The translations under genes were made by a program, and so were the position numbers. Positions 36,034 to 45,560 of a stretch of 64,000 nt of DNA are shown one piece after another. The notes under the pieces are model-generated. The model saw only the letters and a program-made list of their open reading frames with translations, did no database searches and was not told the DNA's origin. The DNA is from Chitinophaga silvatica (GTDB lineage: Bacteria; Bacteroidota; Bacteroidia; Chitinophagales; Chitinophagaceae). Positions within the stretch are counted from its first letter, which is position 1. Each line of letters begins with the position of its first letter. The stretch is taken from assembly GCF_003419895.1 (NCBI RefSeq), contig NZ_QPMM01000009.1, forward strand, positions 273,368 through 337,367, given 5' to 3'.

Positions 36034-36290
36034 TATGGAAGTTCTTTGATTGCATAACTGTCACCTTTATTATTGTATCTTTTTTCATTCGATGTTCAAA
36101 TAATAAACAATAATAACTCACTTGGAATTCTTTATTAATAGAGTTGCATCTATATGTATGATGAGAAATGACTTAAAAATCGGTAGTTGGACTGGTAATG
36201 GAGGGTATTTACGATTAGAGGCTATCGTTATGGGTTTAATGGGCAGGAGAGATCAGATGAGATAAAAGGTGAGGGAAATAGTTATACAGC
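36034..36290 (+). repeat. Diverged cassette-leader repeat (R4)
   Basis: Shares recognisable blocks with R1/R2 (GATGTTCAAA, ATAATAACTC, GGAATTCTTTATTAATAG, TATATGTATGAT, AAAATCGGT) and leads into RHS-core codons at 36220. Its 5' part (GGAAGTTCTTTGATTGCAT) is closer to R3 than to R1. Confidence 0.6.
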
Positions 36291-37265
36291 GCAGTTCTGG
36301 AAGTATAATCCGAGGATTGTAGGATATGGAACTTAGATCCGAAACCTGTAACGGGTATTAGTGAGTATTCTGTTTTAAACAATAGCCCAATATTTTCCAG
36401 TGACCTATTAGGGGATGTATCAGACCCACCTCCTGGTGCAAATTTGGCTGTCTGGGTAATAGCTTTTATGTATATGAATTATTATCAACCGGTAAGTAGA
36501 GGAGTAGAAAACTACCATTTAAAGGAGTGGAGTCAGATTAAAACAGATACAAAGGAGTTTGCAGGAAATACTTATTGGGGTAATATGGGAACCATCAATG
36601 GACAGCTAAGTCTATATACAGGAGGAATGTATTCTAGATCTGCAGAGAATTTTAATTTAAGTGTAGAACAAGCTAAGGCTTTCCAAACAGCATCAGGAGT
36701 GAGTGAGAAAATATAAGTGATATCTGAGATGGGTGGAGGTGCTCCGATGCCAAAAGTTGCCTTGTCTGGAAACGCTGGTGCAGTTTTGAAGCCTGTGGTA
36801 GCTCTTGAAATAAAGATAGCAACTGTAGTAATGGCTAAGGCATCTAACGCAACTGTTTCGGGCCAAATATCTGGAATGTTGAATGGAGAACCTAGAGATA
36901 TTACTACGCATAACTTAGAGAATGTTGTAAAGAATTTTAACAATGTATATTTCCAAATAGGGAAGAATAGTAAATTGATACTTGATAAAGCTGGACTAAC
37001 CCATATTTTGGGGCGGAATCATCCAGATTTTAGATAAGGTGTTGATAAAGCTATACAATCTAATTTTCCTTCTAATACAACGGTTAATGTTATAGTATCC
37101 ACAATTGAGAAAATTATTAAGGGAAATACAAATAAAATTTTAGAATTAATGACAGGTAAAAATGGTGCCAATGCCCAGTTTGAAGTAGGTGGGAAAAAAT
37201 ATCAGTTAGGTCTTAATAGTAGAAACACCAATAGAATTGGACAGTTTTTCGAAATAACCAATTAG
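36220..37265 (+). pseudogene. Broken RHS tip, cassette 4: nuclease-like toxin with alternative core
   Basis: The core is of the second type: YRYGFNGQERSDEIKGEGNSYTAQFWKY. A one-base loss at the PRIG codons (about 36320) shifts the frame; the shifted frame continues as WNLDPKPVTGISEYSVLNNSPIFSSDLLGD and then a toxin. Further in-frame stops lie at 36714 and 37035. The last part, with LTHILGRNHPDF and GKKYQLGLNSRNTNRIGQFFEITN, resembles a BECR-type RNase end (weak call). Three lesions show this toxin is dead, while the next gene is intact. Confidence 0.65.
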
Positions 37266-37276
37266 AAATTGTAATT

Positions 37277-37792
37277 ATGATTAGTATAAAGAACTATTTA
37301 AGGAAAAGGCAACTTGAAAACATTCAGAGCATGCGTCTTGCTAATGAAGATGATTTTTTTTACATAAAGGACGAAGTTTTATTGAATAAGAATAAGGAAT
37401 GGTTTCAAATGGAATTAATATACATTCCAGGTGCAATAAACATAGAGATTAATTATAAAGAAGTAACAGGATTTGTAGATTGGGACTATCCATATTGGAT
37501 TTATACGCAGGCTACCTGTCAAATGGACAACATTTTGGAAGGAAAAGGATTTCGGTTACCACACCTAGAGTCAGATATATCCTTGGATGTTAATGTACTT
37601 AGTAAAGATCGATATTTAATTGAATATAGAGAAGGGAAGAATGTCAAGAGCAGAATTAATTGTGAGAGATTGATTTTTTTGAAGAGTTTCTTTTATTCTG
37701 CTCTCGAGGCTCTTAAAGTTGCAGAAAGATTTGGAATAGATTGTAGTAAGGAAATAAATATACTAGAAGGTGGATTGTTAAAGTTAAAATAG
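37277..37792 (+). CDS. Immunity candidate of cassette 4
   Basis: This intact 171-residue protein starts 11 bases after the broken toxin's stop. It has no signal or membrane segment, consistent with guarding against a cytoplasmic nuclease. Features are an aromatic-rich centre (FVDWDYPYWIYTQATCQM) and a helical C-terminus. No family recognised. Confidence 0.55.
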   Translation: MISIKNYLRKRQLENIQSMRLANEDDFFYIKDEVLLNKNKEWFQMELIYIPGAINIEINYKEVTGFVDWDYPYWIYTQATCQMDNILEGKGFRLPHLESDISLDVNVLSKDRYLIEYREGKNVKSRINCERLIFLKSFFYSALEALKVAERFGIDCSKEINILEGGLLKLK

Positions 37793-37833
37793 AAAATTCA
37801 GAGGGGATGTCATTGAAAAGGTGAGTATAGCTG

Positions 37834-38749
37834 TATGGGTTTAACGGGCAGGAGAGATCAGATGAGATATAAGGTGAGGGAAATAGTTATGCAGCGTAGT
37901 CCTGGGAGTATGATCCGAGGATTGGTAGGAGATGGAATTTAGATACGAAACCGATGGTTGGATGGAGCATTCAATGATAATCCAACTATGTTCGGTGATC
38001 CTCTTGGAGATTGCAGTGTATTTGATCCTGTAGGGAAGATTGTCCATTATGACAAAAATGATAATGATAAGCGGGTTTTTATGTTGCAATATGATAATAA
38101 CTTAAAGCTTTTAGGTAGGATAGGTAGACTTGTTGATGTAAATGAAATAGTTGGAAATATTGTTGTAGCAAATACTCCGACTGCACGACAAACATCTTCT
38201 GCAGGTTGGGTGAGGAGAGTGCTTCCAAATGCGCTCTGGTACTACAAAAATAATAAGAATACAATTTTTGGTGTAATATGGGCAGAAGATATAGCAGCAG
38301 CAGGTAGTATTAAACCAAATGATCCTGAAAAAGCGAATAATCCACTAAAGTATAATGGAATGACTATATGAATAATGAAATCTATGGCTAAAGTTGGAGC
38401 AGCCTCAATGGTGAAAGGACAACGGACAAAATTTCTTTACGGGTCATATGTATTTAATGGTTCTGCAGATTTTGGTAATTGTCATGCAGGTTTCATGGGT
38501 GTCCAACAAGGTATGCCTAGAAATACACAGTATTTGTGGGCTGGTATGGATGAACTTGTGAAATTGCATCCTAATACTTGGGAGCGAATAGTACAAATAT
38601 TGAGTGGTAGTTCTCCAATGGGAGATCAGCCGATTGATCATATGTGGAATAAACAAGGAATGACAGATGGAGAAAGTTTATTAATAATTTATCCCAATAA
38701 GTATAATGCAACAATTATGGATCGAATTCTACGCACCGGACCGTATTAG
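37834..38749 (+). pseudogene. Broken RHS tip, cassette 5: type-44-like toxin
   Basis: A second-type RHS core (YGFNGQERSDEI) is interrupted by stops, then continues in another frame as GAFNDNPTMFGDPLGDC. The toxin frame runs 37958-38371, hits TGA, and continues in the same frame to 38749. The end has an ADFGNCHAGFMGVQQGMP pattern with GDQPIDHMWNKQGM, resembling type-44-like toxins (HxG after GN). Family call is tentative; the lesions are certain. Confidence 0.55.
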
Positions 38750-38765
38750 TAATTAAATATTATTT

Positions 38766-39083
38766 ATGAGACTATTATTAGGATGGATCACTATTTTTTT
38801 GATAGCTGTTTTGTCAATTTTTATCAGCTTCAATGATTATAGATATGAAAATGGAATTAATATGAATATGCTTTTATGGTCAATAGTATTGTTGGCTTTG
38901 GGTATATGGTCATTAGTAAAACCAAAGTTGGCATTCATATTAATTCTAATTTTCTATCTAGTCACTGCCATTTACCGTTACATTACACAAGGCGGAGAAA
39001 TACTAGTATTTTTACTTATTCATATTACTTTTATTGTGGTGATGCTTTTATCTATATGGGTAGTCTTTACTAAAGAAAAGTAA
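38766..39083 (+). CDS. Small membrane protein, immunity candidate of cassette 5
   Basis: This 105-residue protein has about four hydrophobic segments (5-22, 35-50, 53-70, 80-98) and almost no soluble part. It begins 16 bases after the broken toxin. Membrane immunity proteins are typical for toxins that act at the inner membrane or periplasm. No family recognised. Confidence 0.5.
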   Translation: MRLLLGWITIFLIAVLSIFISFNDYRYENGINMNMLLWSIVLLALGIWSLVKPKLAFILILIFYLVTAIYRYITQGGEILVFLLIHITFIVVMLLSIWVVFTKEK

Positions 39084-39146
39084 CATAGATTGTTAGCTGA
39101 AATGTTAGAAAAAAAGGTGAGTTCACATTGATTAATAATATAAACA

Positions 39147-39175
39147 GCTCTGATAATATCGGAGCAGTTTTATTT
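39147..39175 (+). terminator. Short hairpin with T-rich tail
   Basis: Stem GCTCTGA (39147-39153) pairs with TCGGAGC (39159-39165), with one G-U pair, followed by AGTTTTATTTT. It lies between the membrane protein and the next lipoprotein gene. Confidence 0.6.
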
Positions 39176-39238
39176 TAGTATAGATTGTAATTTAGCTTTG
39201 GCAAGAAATGCGTCCAGTAAAGAATATACACATTAATT

Positions 39239-39721
39239 ATGAAGTGGATAATATTTATTTGTCTCTTAAGTTTAGGATTCGCTTGTAGAATGAGGTCTAA
39301 TTCAAGAGTGACTTATAAGAAATATTTAAAAGAAGCCTTCGCACGGAAAGATACATCATACGTTCTATCTGTAATCGATAACTTGAATGACGTGACAATT
39401 TCAGATTTCGAGTATTATGATATGTTAGTAAGAATATGTCAATTGTCTGGATTTTATTATGGAAATCTTGATGCACGATCAGATTTATATAAACATAAAT
39501 CTCAAAGCGAAAGAATGATACTTCGACAAAATACAGCAAAAGTGATGTCGATATATTCGAAATCGTGTTTCTTTCTGCATTATGCAGATCCCGATGTTTT
39601 TCAGTCTATCGAGCAAGATTTTTGGAAATATGAGAAATTATCAACGAAAGATCTTGATCAGATAAAGCGAAGGTTTGATTTGCTTTGCATGGCCGATAAG
39701 AGAGACGTCAAAAAAAACTGA
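39239..39721 (+). CDS. Lipoprotein, orphan immunity candidate
   Basis: This 160-residue SPII lipoprotein (lipobox SLGFAC) is helical and charged, with no recognised domain. There is no toxin remnant in front of it, only the short hairpin. Its position between toxin cassettes suggests an immunity gene that has lost its partner. Confidence 0.45.
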   Translation: MKWIIFICLLSLGFACRMRSNSRVTYKKYLKEAFARKDTSYVLSVIDNLNDVTISDFEYYDMLVRICQLSGFYYGNLDARSDLYKHKSQSERMILRQNTAKVMSIYSKSCFFLHYADPDVFQSIEQDFWKYEKLSTKDLDQIKRRFDLLCMADKRDVKKN

Positions 39722-39757
39722 TTTTTTGATCTCAAATAAATTCAAATTCACTTGTGT

Positions 39758-40096
39758 CTTTTCCTGAAATAGGTTTACATTTTTGATATAAATCTATTTT
39801 CATGGTGAGGCATTTTTCTGCAAATTGAAATTGACCTAATTATGAAAGTTCTTTGAATACATCGATCCTGCCGTTATAATATGTATACATCTTTTTTTAC
39901 TTCATGTTCAATGGCGAAATAATAATAGGTTACTGCGGATCCTTTAATAATATCGGGTGTACCCATATCTATGATGTTGAATGGCTGATAAATAGGTTGT
40001 CTGGGTGGTACCTTTGGCACAGTGACGATGGGAAGCTATCGTTATGGGTTTAATGGTAAGGAGAATGACAATGAGGTGAAGGGTGAGGGAAATCAA
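39758..40096 (+). repeat. Diverged cassette-leader repeat (R3)
   Basis: Begins with CTTTTCCTGAAATAGG-type stem-loop sequence and follows the R1/R2 order (GACCTAATTATGAAAGTT, ATGTTCAA...GCGAAA, AATAAT...TATGAT), ending in RHS-core codons at about 40034. Identity to R1 is clearly lower than between R1 and R2. Confidence 0.65.
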
Positions 40097-41050
40097 GTGG
40101 TCTTTGAAGCAAGGGTGTATGATCCGAGAGTGGGCCGTTTCTTATCATGTGATCCACTGGGAAAAGAATATGCATTTCAAAGTTCATATGCATTTGCTGC
40201 TAATAGCCCAATAAAATTGATTGATGCATTGGGTTTGGCACCAGACGATCCGCCTAAAACTCTCTATACAAATACACAAGCTGGAAAGCAAATTTTTACA
40301 GAGGGATTTAATGCTTCGGCGCATGGTAAATATTCAAAATATAACTGGTTTAGTACGGAAGCGAATGCTTCAAATACTGGAAGAACAGGGCTGGGCATAT
40401 CGTTACAAATGGAAGGGATTAATGTATCAGATGCGCATATTATTACTAAAGAGCAAACAAGTGCTTGGGAGCTTGAAGCGATAAAGGAAATGGGTTATGA
40501 TGATAAGAAAGGTTTTAGTGCTGCGAAGAAATCTATGAGTAAGGAGGCATTTAGTGACTTGTATACAGAAATGAGAGGTCGAATGTATGATAAAGTTGGT
40601 AAATATATGGATAGTAAGAATCTTCCATCTTATATTCTTGAAAGAGATGGAACATACGCAGTGTCAGATGCAGCAGCAAATTCTGGAACTATAAAAAGTA
40701 TAAGTGGGTCAGCAGTAGCAGTCAAGGCCCTTAATGGTTTAAAGTGGGGAGGCCGCGTACTCATGACAGTTGCTGTAGCTAAGGACTTGTATGATATATA
40801 TAATAGTGGTTTTGAAGTAAGGACGATTGTAACGAAACTAGGCTTTTGGGGAGGGGCATGGGCTGGTGGTTCGGCGGCAGGTACTGCTTATACTGCAACT
40901 GGATTAGATTTAGCAGGACCTTGGGGATGGGTTGGACATGGTGTAAGTGTGATAGCAGGTGGGGCAGTAGGTGGTTTTTTAGGACAAGAAGCTACTAAAA
41001 CAGTATATGATTATGTAACAAAACCTGGTGTTAAGCCAGGGATGAAATAA
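40022..41050 (+). CDS. Displaced RHS tip, cassette 7, intact
   Basis: GTG at 40022 (or ATG 40028) leads into YRYGFNGKENDNEVKGEGNQ, then YDPRVGRFLSCDPLGKEY and an ANSPIKLIDALGL end of core, then a 270-residue tip with no internal stop. The tip starts TLYTNTQAGKQIFTEGF...WFSTEANASNTGRTG, which faintly recalls ART/RES-type enzymes, and ends in a long Gly-rich hydrophobic stretch (GFWGGAWAGGSAAGTAYTA). It has no signal peptide or YD repeats, so it could only be delivered after recombining into the full gene. Toxin function unknown. Confidence 0.65.
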   Translation: MTMGSYRYGFNGKENDNEVKGEGNQVVFEARVYDPRVGRFLSCDPLGKEYAFQSSYAFAANSPIKLIDALGLAPDDPPKTLYTNTQAGKQIFTEGFNASAHGKYSKYNWFSTEANASNTGRTGLGISLQMEGINVSDAHIITKEQTSAWELEAIKEMGYDDKKGFSAAKKSMSKEAFSDLYTEMRGRMYDKVGKYMDSKNLPSYILERDGTYAVSDAAANSGTIKSISGSAVAVKALNGLKWGGRVLMTVAVAKDLYDIYNSGFEVRTIVTKLGFWGGAWAGGSAAGTAYTATGLDLAGPWGWVGHGVSVIAGGAVGGFLGQEATKTVYDYVTKPGVKPGMK

Positions 41051-41057
41051 GTTATAA

Positions 41058-41489
41058 ATGGTCTTTCCTCAAGAATTTAATGAAGCATATTGGTACAATG
41101 ATGAACTTGGTTATTTGCAGATAATTTTAAGTAATAAGAATGCAAAAAAGTATTTATGGTTTAACGGTATGGATTTTTATGGTTTGATTACTTTAAATTC
41201 TATTCCACTTTCATTTAAGGAGTGTGATTTGAAAACCAAAGGTGATAGCTTTGTTGTTGAATCCATAAGACAGTCTGATGATATTTTTTTTATTAAGCTA
41301 TTAGATGGAGACATCTGGCAAATATATTTTATGCTTGATGGAGAAAATATTCAAAGACTGTCAATATTTAGTAAATTAGAACATGGTAGTATACTTTCGC
41401 CATTAGGAGTAAGCCTTTATGAAGCAGCTTGGCGACGGTTTTCAGAAGCCATGGAGATTGAGGTTTTGGCTGTTGATTTCATTGAGTAG
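41058..41489 (+). CDS. Immunity candidate of cassette 7
   Basis: This 143-residue soluble protein starts 7 bases after the toxin stop. It is beta-rich at the start (YWYNDELGYLQIILSN) with a C-terminal helix (GVSLYEAAWRRFSEAMEIEVL). No signal, no family recognised. Confidence 0.55.
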   Translation: MVFPQEFNEAYWYNDELGYLQIILSNKNAKKYLWFNGMDFYGLITLNSIPLSFKECDLKTKGDSFVVESIRQSDDIFFIKLLDGDIWQIYFMLDGENIQRLSIFSKLEHGSILSPLGVSLYEAAWRRFSEAMEIEVLAVDFIE

Positions 41490-41554
41490 TGTTCTAGTTC
41501 ATCGTTACAAGTAGGATACATCAGGTAGAAAATCGGTGGTTCGATTGGTAATGG

Positions 41555-42261
41555 TATGGGTTTAATGGTAAGGAGAATGATAATGAAATCAAAGGAGAAG
41601 GAAATCAACAGGATTATGGGATGAGGGTGTATGATCCGAGGATAGGAAGGTTTTTAAGTGTGGATCCGTTGACGAAGAATTTTACTGACTTGGCTCCCTA
41701 TCAATTTAGTGGCAATACACCAACAGATCTTGATGGTGCAGAAACATATCTGCAACGTCACCAAACTGCTTTAAGAAATAATGTTAAAATAAAAGTAGCA
41801 ATAGCGGATAAAGTTATTGCAGATGCGCAACAGGCGGAATTAAATAGATGGAAGCCGAAAGAAATGGAAGTATGGTTAAATGATCCATACATGAAACTCC
41901 TCCGATGAAGGCTCAAAGCGATAGCAAGAAAGAAAACCGTTCTGAATATGAAAAGTATAGAACCAGAAGACCAAGTTATGGACCTACTCAAGTTCAGGAT
42001 GTGTGGGATTAAAATATTAACAATGATGGAAAGGTTAGAGACCAGAATAAAAAATGGATTATTTTAAAGTGGAATAAGAATTTACCGCGTACTGGTCAGT
42101 GGGATATGGGGCATAAACCAGGTCAAGAATATAAAAGACTATTTAATAAACTTATGAAATGAAAGATCTCATTCGAGAAGTTTCTAAAAGAATATAGAAC
42201 CCCAGAAAATTATCATCCCAAAGACCTTTCTAGCAATAGGGGTCATGAACATGAAAAGTAA
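41555..42261 (+). pseudogene. Broken RHS tip, cassette 8: GH-E-type HNH/endonuclease VII toxin
   Basis: The core runs YGFNGKENDNEIKGEGNQQDYGMRVYDPRIGRFLSVDPL, then has a small deletion (GNTPTDLDG instead of the longer NTPI...IDLDG). The frame stops at 41908; a shifted frame continues with TAA near 42010 and TGA near 42160. Across the stops the translation reads GQWDMGHKPGQEY and later EYRTPENYHPKDL, SNRGHEHE, the hallmark of GH-E/HNH nucleases. It is therefore a recognisable DNase toxin with at least three lesions. Its immunity gene is intact. Confidence 0.75.
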
Positions 42262-42267
42262 TAATAA

Positions 42268-42600
42268 ATGAATAAAAAGTTTAAATTGTCAGCAAAAGAG
42301 ATTGTTGATTTAATCCCTCCAATGGGAGGGGCTTTGGCAACAGACAAAATTACAGTCGATGGAATGAAAATTGGTTATATGTATAGAGAAAAACCAATAA
42401 ATGAATTAGATAGCGGCTGGAGATTTTTTGAAGGAGATGAAGGTCAGGAGTATACTAATAACACTAAAAATAGTGGAGTTTATAACGTTAATACAATTGC
42501 TAATTATGATCCAACAATAATCCCTTATTTGTTAATGCCTATAGGAACTAAGATGGAGAGGATTCCTGGAACGAATAGGTTTAAAGAAGTATTTGATTGA
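42268..42600 (+). CDS. DUF2185 (Imm33-type) immunity protein
   Basis: This 110-residue protein has the DUF2185 pattern: GGALATDKI, IGYMYREKP, then GWRFFEGDEGQEY, IANYDPTIIPYLLMPIGTKMERI. It lies 6 bases after the dead GH-E toxin, and this family is known to accompany nuclease toxins. A second, truncated copy of the same C-terminus lies at 61789-61889. Confidence 0.75.
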   Translation: MNKKFKLSAKEIVDLIPPMGGALATDKITVDGMKIGYMYREKPINELDSGWRFFEGDEGQEYTNNTKNSGVYNVNTIANYDPTIIPYLLMPIGTKMERIPGTNRFKEVFD

Positions 42601-42762
42601 ATATTGCAATTCCATCTTTCAGAAATTTCAAAAAAGAAATGGCCTACTTTAAATTGTACAGAATTACAACGATTAAATATTAGAAATAATTTAGAAAATT
42701 ATGTACTATAGGTCCTTGTAATAATTGTTAAGTAATTTTTTCTGATAAACCTAAAAAGGATA

Positions 42763-43293
42763 ATGAGTAGTATATATTATGAGAGTATAAAATTGCTTTC
42801 AATTAAAGCTAGACTTGCATTTGCATGTAGGTGTCTAGAACTTGCACTTGATAAATACAAAATTAAAAGTGAAATTCTAGATAAGGTTATAGCCCAAATT
42901 TGGGAATTTACAAGTGAGGATGAACGGTTGGATTTATGGGAAAATTTGACTGCTGGATTTAATACGAAAGATGTATTAAGCCCCTATTATAATAATGAGG
43001 ATATACCTGAATTAACTCCCGATCAATTTAAGTCACTTGTTAATTGTTATAGAACTTTGCCAATTTTTATTTGTGAAATAATTGATGAAACTATATGGAT
43101 AGGAAGAGCCAATTTATATTCTAAGGTTGATGGATTTAGTGATGAAACATTGTCTCCATTAAGAAAAGTAATTACCCTAATGATTGAAAATAGTATACCA
43201 TTACCTGGTTTAGATACATTTTCTAAATCTTCGTTTACAGAAGATGGAGGATGGGGATTGCCACATACTAGAAGCTATTATTTAGAGCAATGA
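42763..43293 (+). CDS. Immunity-like protein without a toxin
   Basis: This 176-residue soluble, helical protein (LSIKARLAFACRCLELAL near the start) has a C-terminus rich in Gly/Trp (FTEDGGWGLPHTRSYYLE). It follows the DUF2185 gene by 162 bases with no toxin between. Family unknown to me; call is by context. Confidence 0.45.
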   Translation: MSSIYYESIKLLSIKARLAFACRCLELALDKYKIKSEILDKVIAQIWEFTSEDERLDLWENLTAGFNTKDVLSPYYNNEDIPELTPDQFKSLVNCYRTLPIFICEIIDETIWIGRANLYSKVDGFSDETLSPLRKVITLMIENSIPLPGLDTFSKSSFTEDGGWGLPHTRSYYLEQ

Positions 43294-43888
43294 CTTGTAT
43301 TACAAAAATAATTTGTATTTATTCCCTAATAAATGAAAGCAGTTGATTAAAAAGATAACTCCACATTCCTATGAAGATATTGCAGTGATGGCAATCACTT
43401 GGTAGGGAGTTAAAAGGCTTGTTCGAAACCTCCACCAAGTGTAAAAATGGATTACCCAATACCACCAATCTCACAAACAATACCAACACAATGTATTTAT
43501 TGCAATGTGTGTCAACGATAGATCATCTGCTAGTATGAGACTGCGTAAAAATGAGCTATCTTTTAGCAACTATACTTTGATGCTATCTGGTAGCTAGAAG
43601 GACTAGCAGCACAATTAGGCTTCTGGAAAGGTTTGGATTTGTAATGCTGCTGGGAATTATGTAGGTAAAATTGTTACTGACAATACTAGAATTACATCTA
43701 AGCTGAATTGGGCTACCCAAAATATAATATTGTTGTCTGTTTGTGCTGCCGATCGGCTTGGTCTTTTTCGTGTTGCTAAAAAGATGGAAAATAAGAAAAT
43801 TGAGCTATGTGCGTAGGTACTGATAAGACAAAAATAGTACAATATCAAAGTACATATCCAAATATCAATATAAAATTCACAGAACCAA
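43294..43888 (+). other. 595 bases of decayed toxin-like sequence
   Basis: No intact gene. Fragments in different frames look like an eroded RHS tip: NYVGKIVTDNTRITSKLNWATQN in one frame and, just before the next immunity gene, TDKTKIVQYQSTYPNINIKFTEPNE ending in TAG at about 43893. No RHS core is left. The toxin class cannot be named. Confidence 0.4.
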
Positions 43889-44344
43889 ATGAATAGCATA
43901 TTACAAATTAATGATGTTTATGATATAGCCAGTTACCTAAAGGGAAAGGGTATGGAACTAGAACCGTGTACTGCAGATGAAGTAATTTCTTTGGAAGATC
44001 ATTTCAAGCTTACACTTCCCCAGGTTTATAAGGATTTTTTACTGCTAATGGGTAGGGGAGCTGGTTCCTATATGCGAGGAACGAATGTGTTTTATAAAGA
44101 TATATTCTTATTAAGTTCTTATGCTGAAGAAACTATAAGAGAATCTAATTTGAAACCACTGCCATCAGATGCATTTGTATTCTGGATGCATCAAGGGTAT
44201 ATCTACGCTTATTTTGTAATGGGAAGTGATAACCCTCCTGTTACTGTATTTTATGAGTCAGGAGAAATTATAGAATTTAATACTTTATTTGAGTTTTTAA
44301 AATCTGAGCTTCACCTAGATGGGTTTGTTAATATAGTTGGTTAG
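43889..44344 (+). CDS. SMI1/KNR4 (SUKH) family immunity protein
   Basis: This 151-residue protein fits the SUKH fold: a helix then VISLEDHFKLTLPQVYKDFLLLMGRGAG (the conserved LPxxYKDFLLxxG block), then DAFVFWMHQGYIYAYF. A second SUKH gene at 46299 shares this layout. SUKH proteins are versatile immunity proteins against many nuclease and other toxins. It follows a decayed tip. Confidence 0.82.
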   Translation: MNSILQINDVYDIASYLKGKGMELEPCTADEVISLEDHFKLTLPQVYKDFLLLMGRGAGSYMRGTNVFYKDIFLLSSYAEETIRESNLKPLPSDAFVFWMHQGYIYAYFVMGSDNPPVTVFYESGEIIEFNTLFEFLKSELHLDGFVNIVG

Positions 44345-44447
44345 TTAGTATTGAATCGAAGTGTGATGAGGGCGTCACGGAGTTATGTTGTGCAATGGCT
44401 GATAACTCGTTAATTCTGGTAGGAGCAGCAATATAGTGTTGATGTGA

Positions 44448-44685
44448 GGCTATCGTTATGGGTTTAATAGTAAGGAGAAAGATGAAAAGGTAAAGGGAAT
44501 TCGATAAGTTATAAATATCGGATTTCAAAATGCGAAGATCGACGGGTTTTTTGCTAGCATTAGAAAACAATAAAGATGTAACGGAGATAATAACTATTGA
44601 TTCTAAAGCTTTAAATGAGAAAACTATTTTAATAGGTATACATGAAAATTACAGGAACGCGCTCATACATTTTGATAGAATATGA
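44448..44685 (+). pseudogene. Decayed RHS tip, cassette 11
   Basis: An eroded core, YRYGFNSKEKDEKVKGI, is followed by stops. A different frame gives a toxin C-terminus LLALENNKDVTEIITIDSKA...ALIHFDRI ending at 44685, which overlaps the next gene's start by 44 bases. Almost the whole toxin is gone. Confidence 0.55.
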
Positions 44686-44878
44686 CCATCGTGTTTTGAA
44701 TATTAAAGGAGAATTGGCACTGTCTGCATTTTATGCAAGTCTAAGCGCAATCAATTGTTGGGAGCCACCATTTGAGAAGGTTAAAGTTACGGAAGATGAG
44801 AAAATAGAATTAGTAAAGAGACTTCTAGAAGAACAAGAGAAGGGTTCTTTTAGATTTAAGATAATATTTGTGGAATAA
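44642..44878 (+). CDS. Imm74-like immunity protein
   Basis: This 78-residue protein follows the Imm74 outline: ITGTRSYILIEYDHRVLNIKGEL, a strand pair ending in GE, then a helix, CWEPPFEK, and a C-terminal helix. It overlaps the end of a decayed toxin. The call rests on short pattern similarity. Confidence 0.5.
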   Translation: MKITGTRSYILIEYDHRVLNIKGELALSAFYASLSAINCWEPPFEKVKVTEDEKIELVKRLLEEQEKGSFRFKIIFVE

Positions 44879-44921
44879 ATATTTCTAAACAGGAATAATA
44901 TCAATTTTGAAAAAAAATAAT

Positions 44922-45560
44922 ATGGATAGAAATATTTCAAAGTATCTTAATCAATTTGAATCTGAGTCTAAGAAATATGAGTTTCTTATGAGAAAAGTTC
45001 AAATGGGAGCTGTGACTTATGATGATTTACGGAGAGAAATAGACTTACGTGAAATAGAAAAATTAAGAACTCTTTGCATTGATGAATATGCTAATATTCT
45101 TAAGAAAGAATCGGATCTGGAATCAGTATTTTACGAGTGGATTAAGACAGCGACTGATAATGATGATTTTTATCTTTTAGAAGTATTGCTTTTAGTGGAA
45201 ACCAGAGTTACAAATGTTGATTTTACTCGTGTTGATTTGCATCTACTAAATTATTTTGTGGAATATTTTGGTAAATCAGTTGACCTGGAAAATATGAATC
45301 ATGCGAAGTATTTATTCGAATGGGTACCTGATGTGTTGGATAATGACACTGAAGAGTGTAGTGAAATATTGGAAAGGATCTTTTTGCTAGGCAAGCCGTC
45401 TGAATGGTATGAAGGTTTTTATGATCAAATTATGAAGCTTACTTTAAGGGCTCCTGTAAATGAAAAGACATTTTCCGCTGTGAAGAAAGGGCTATCAGTA
45501 GAGACAACACCAGAAATTAGAACTTTTTTGGAGGAATATCTTGAGGTGAGAATGTCTTAA
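44922..45560 (+). CDS. Immunity-like protein, paralogue of 35339-35977
   Basis: The ATG at 44922 aligns with its paralogue's start and gives the same 212-residue length; an upstream TTG (44907) is less likely. The last 177 bases (45417-45593, through the stop) are about 97 percent identical to the paralogue while the 5' part is much more diverged, the mark of recombination or gene conversion. No toxin remnant lies directly in front. Function inferred from the family's position. Confidence 0.6.
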   Translation: MDRNISKYLNQFESESKKYEFLMRKVQMGAVTYDDLRREIDLREIEKLRTLCIDEYANILKKESDLESVFYEWIKTATDNDDFYLLEVLLLVETRVTNVDFTRVDLHLLNYFVEYFGKSVDLENMNHAKYLFEWVPDVLDNDTEECSEILERIFLLGKPSEWYEGFYDQIMKLTLRAPVNEKTFSAVKKGLSVETTPEIRTFLEEYLEVRMS

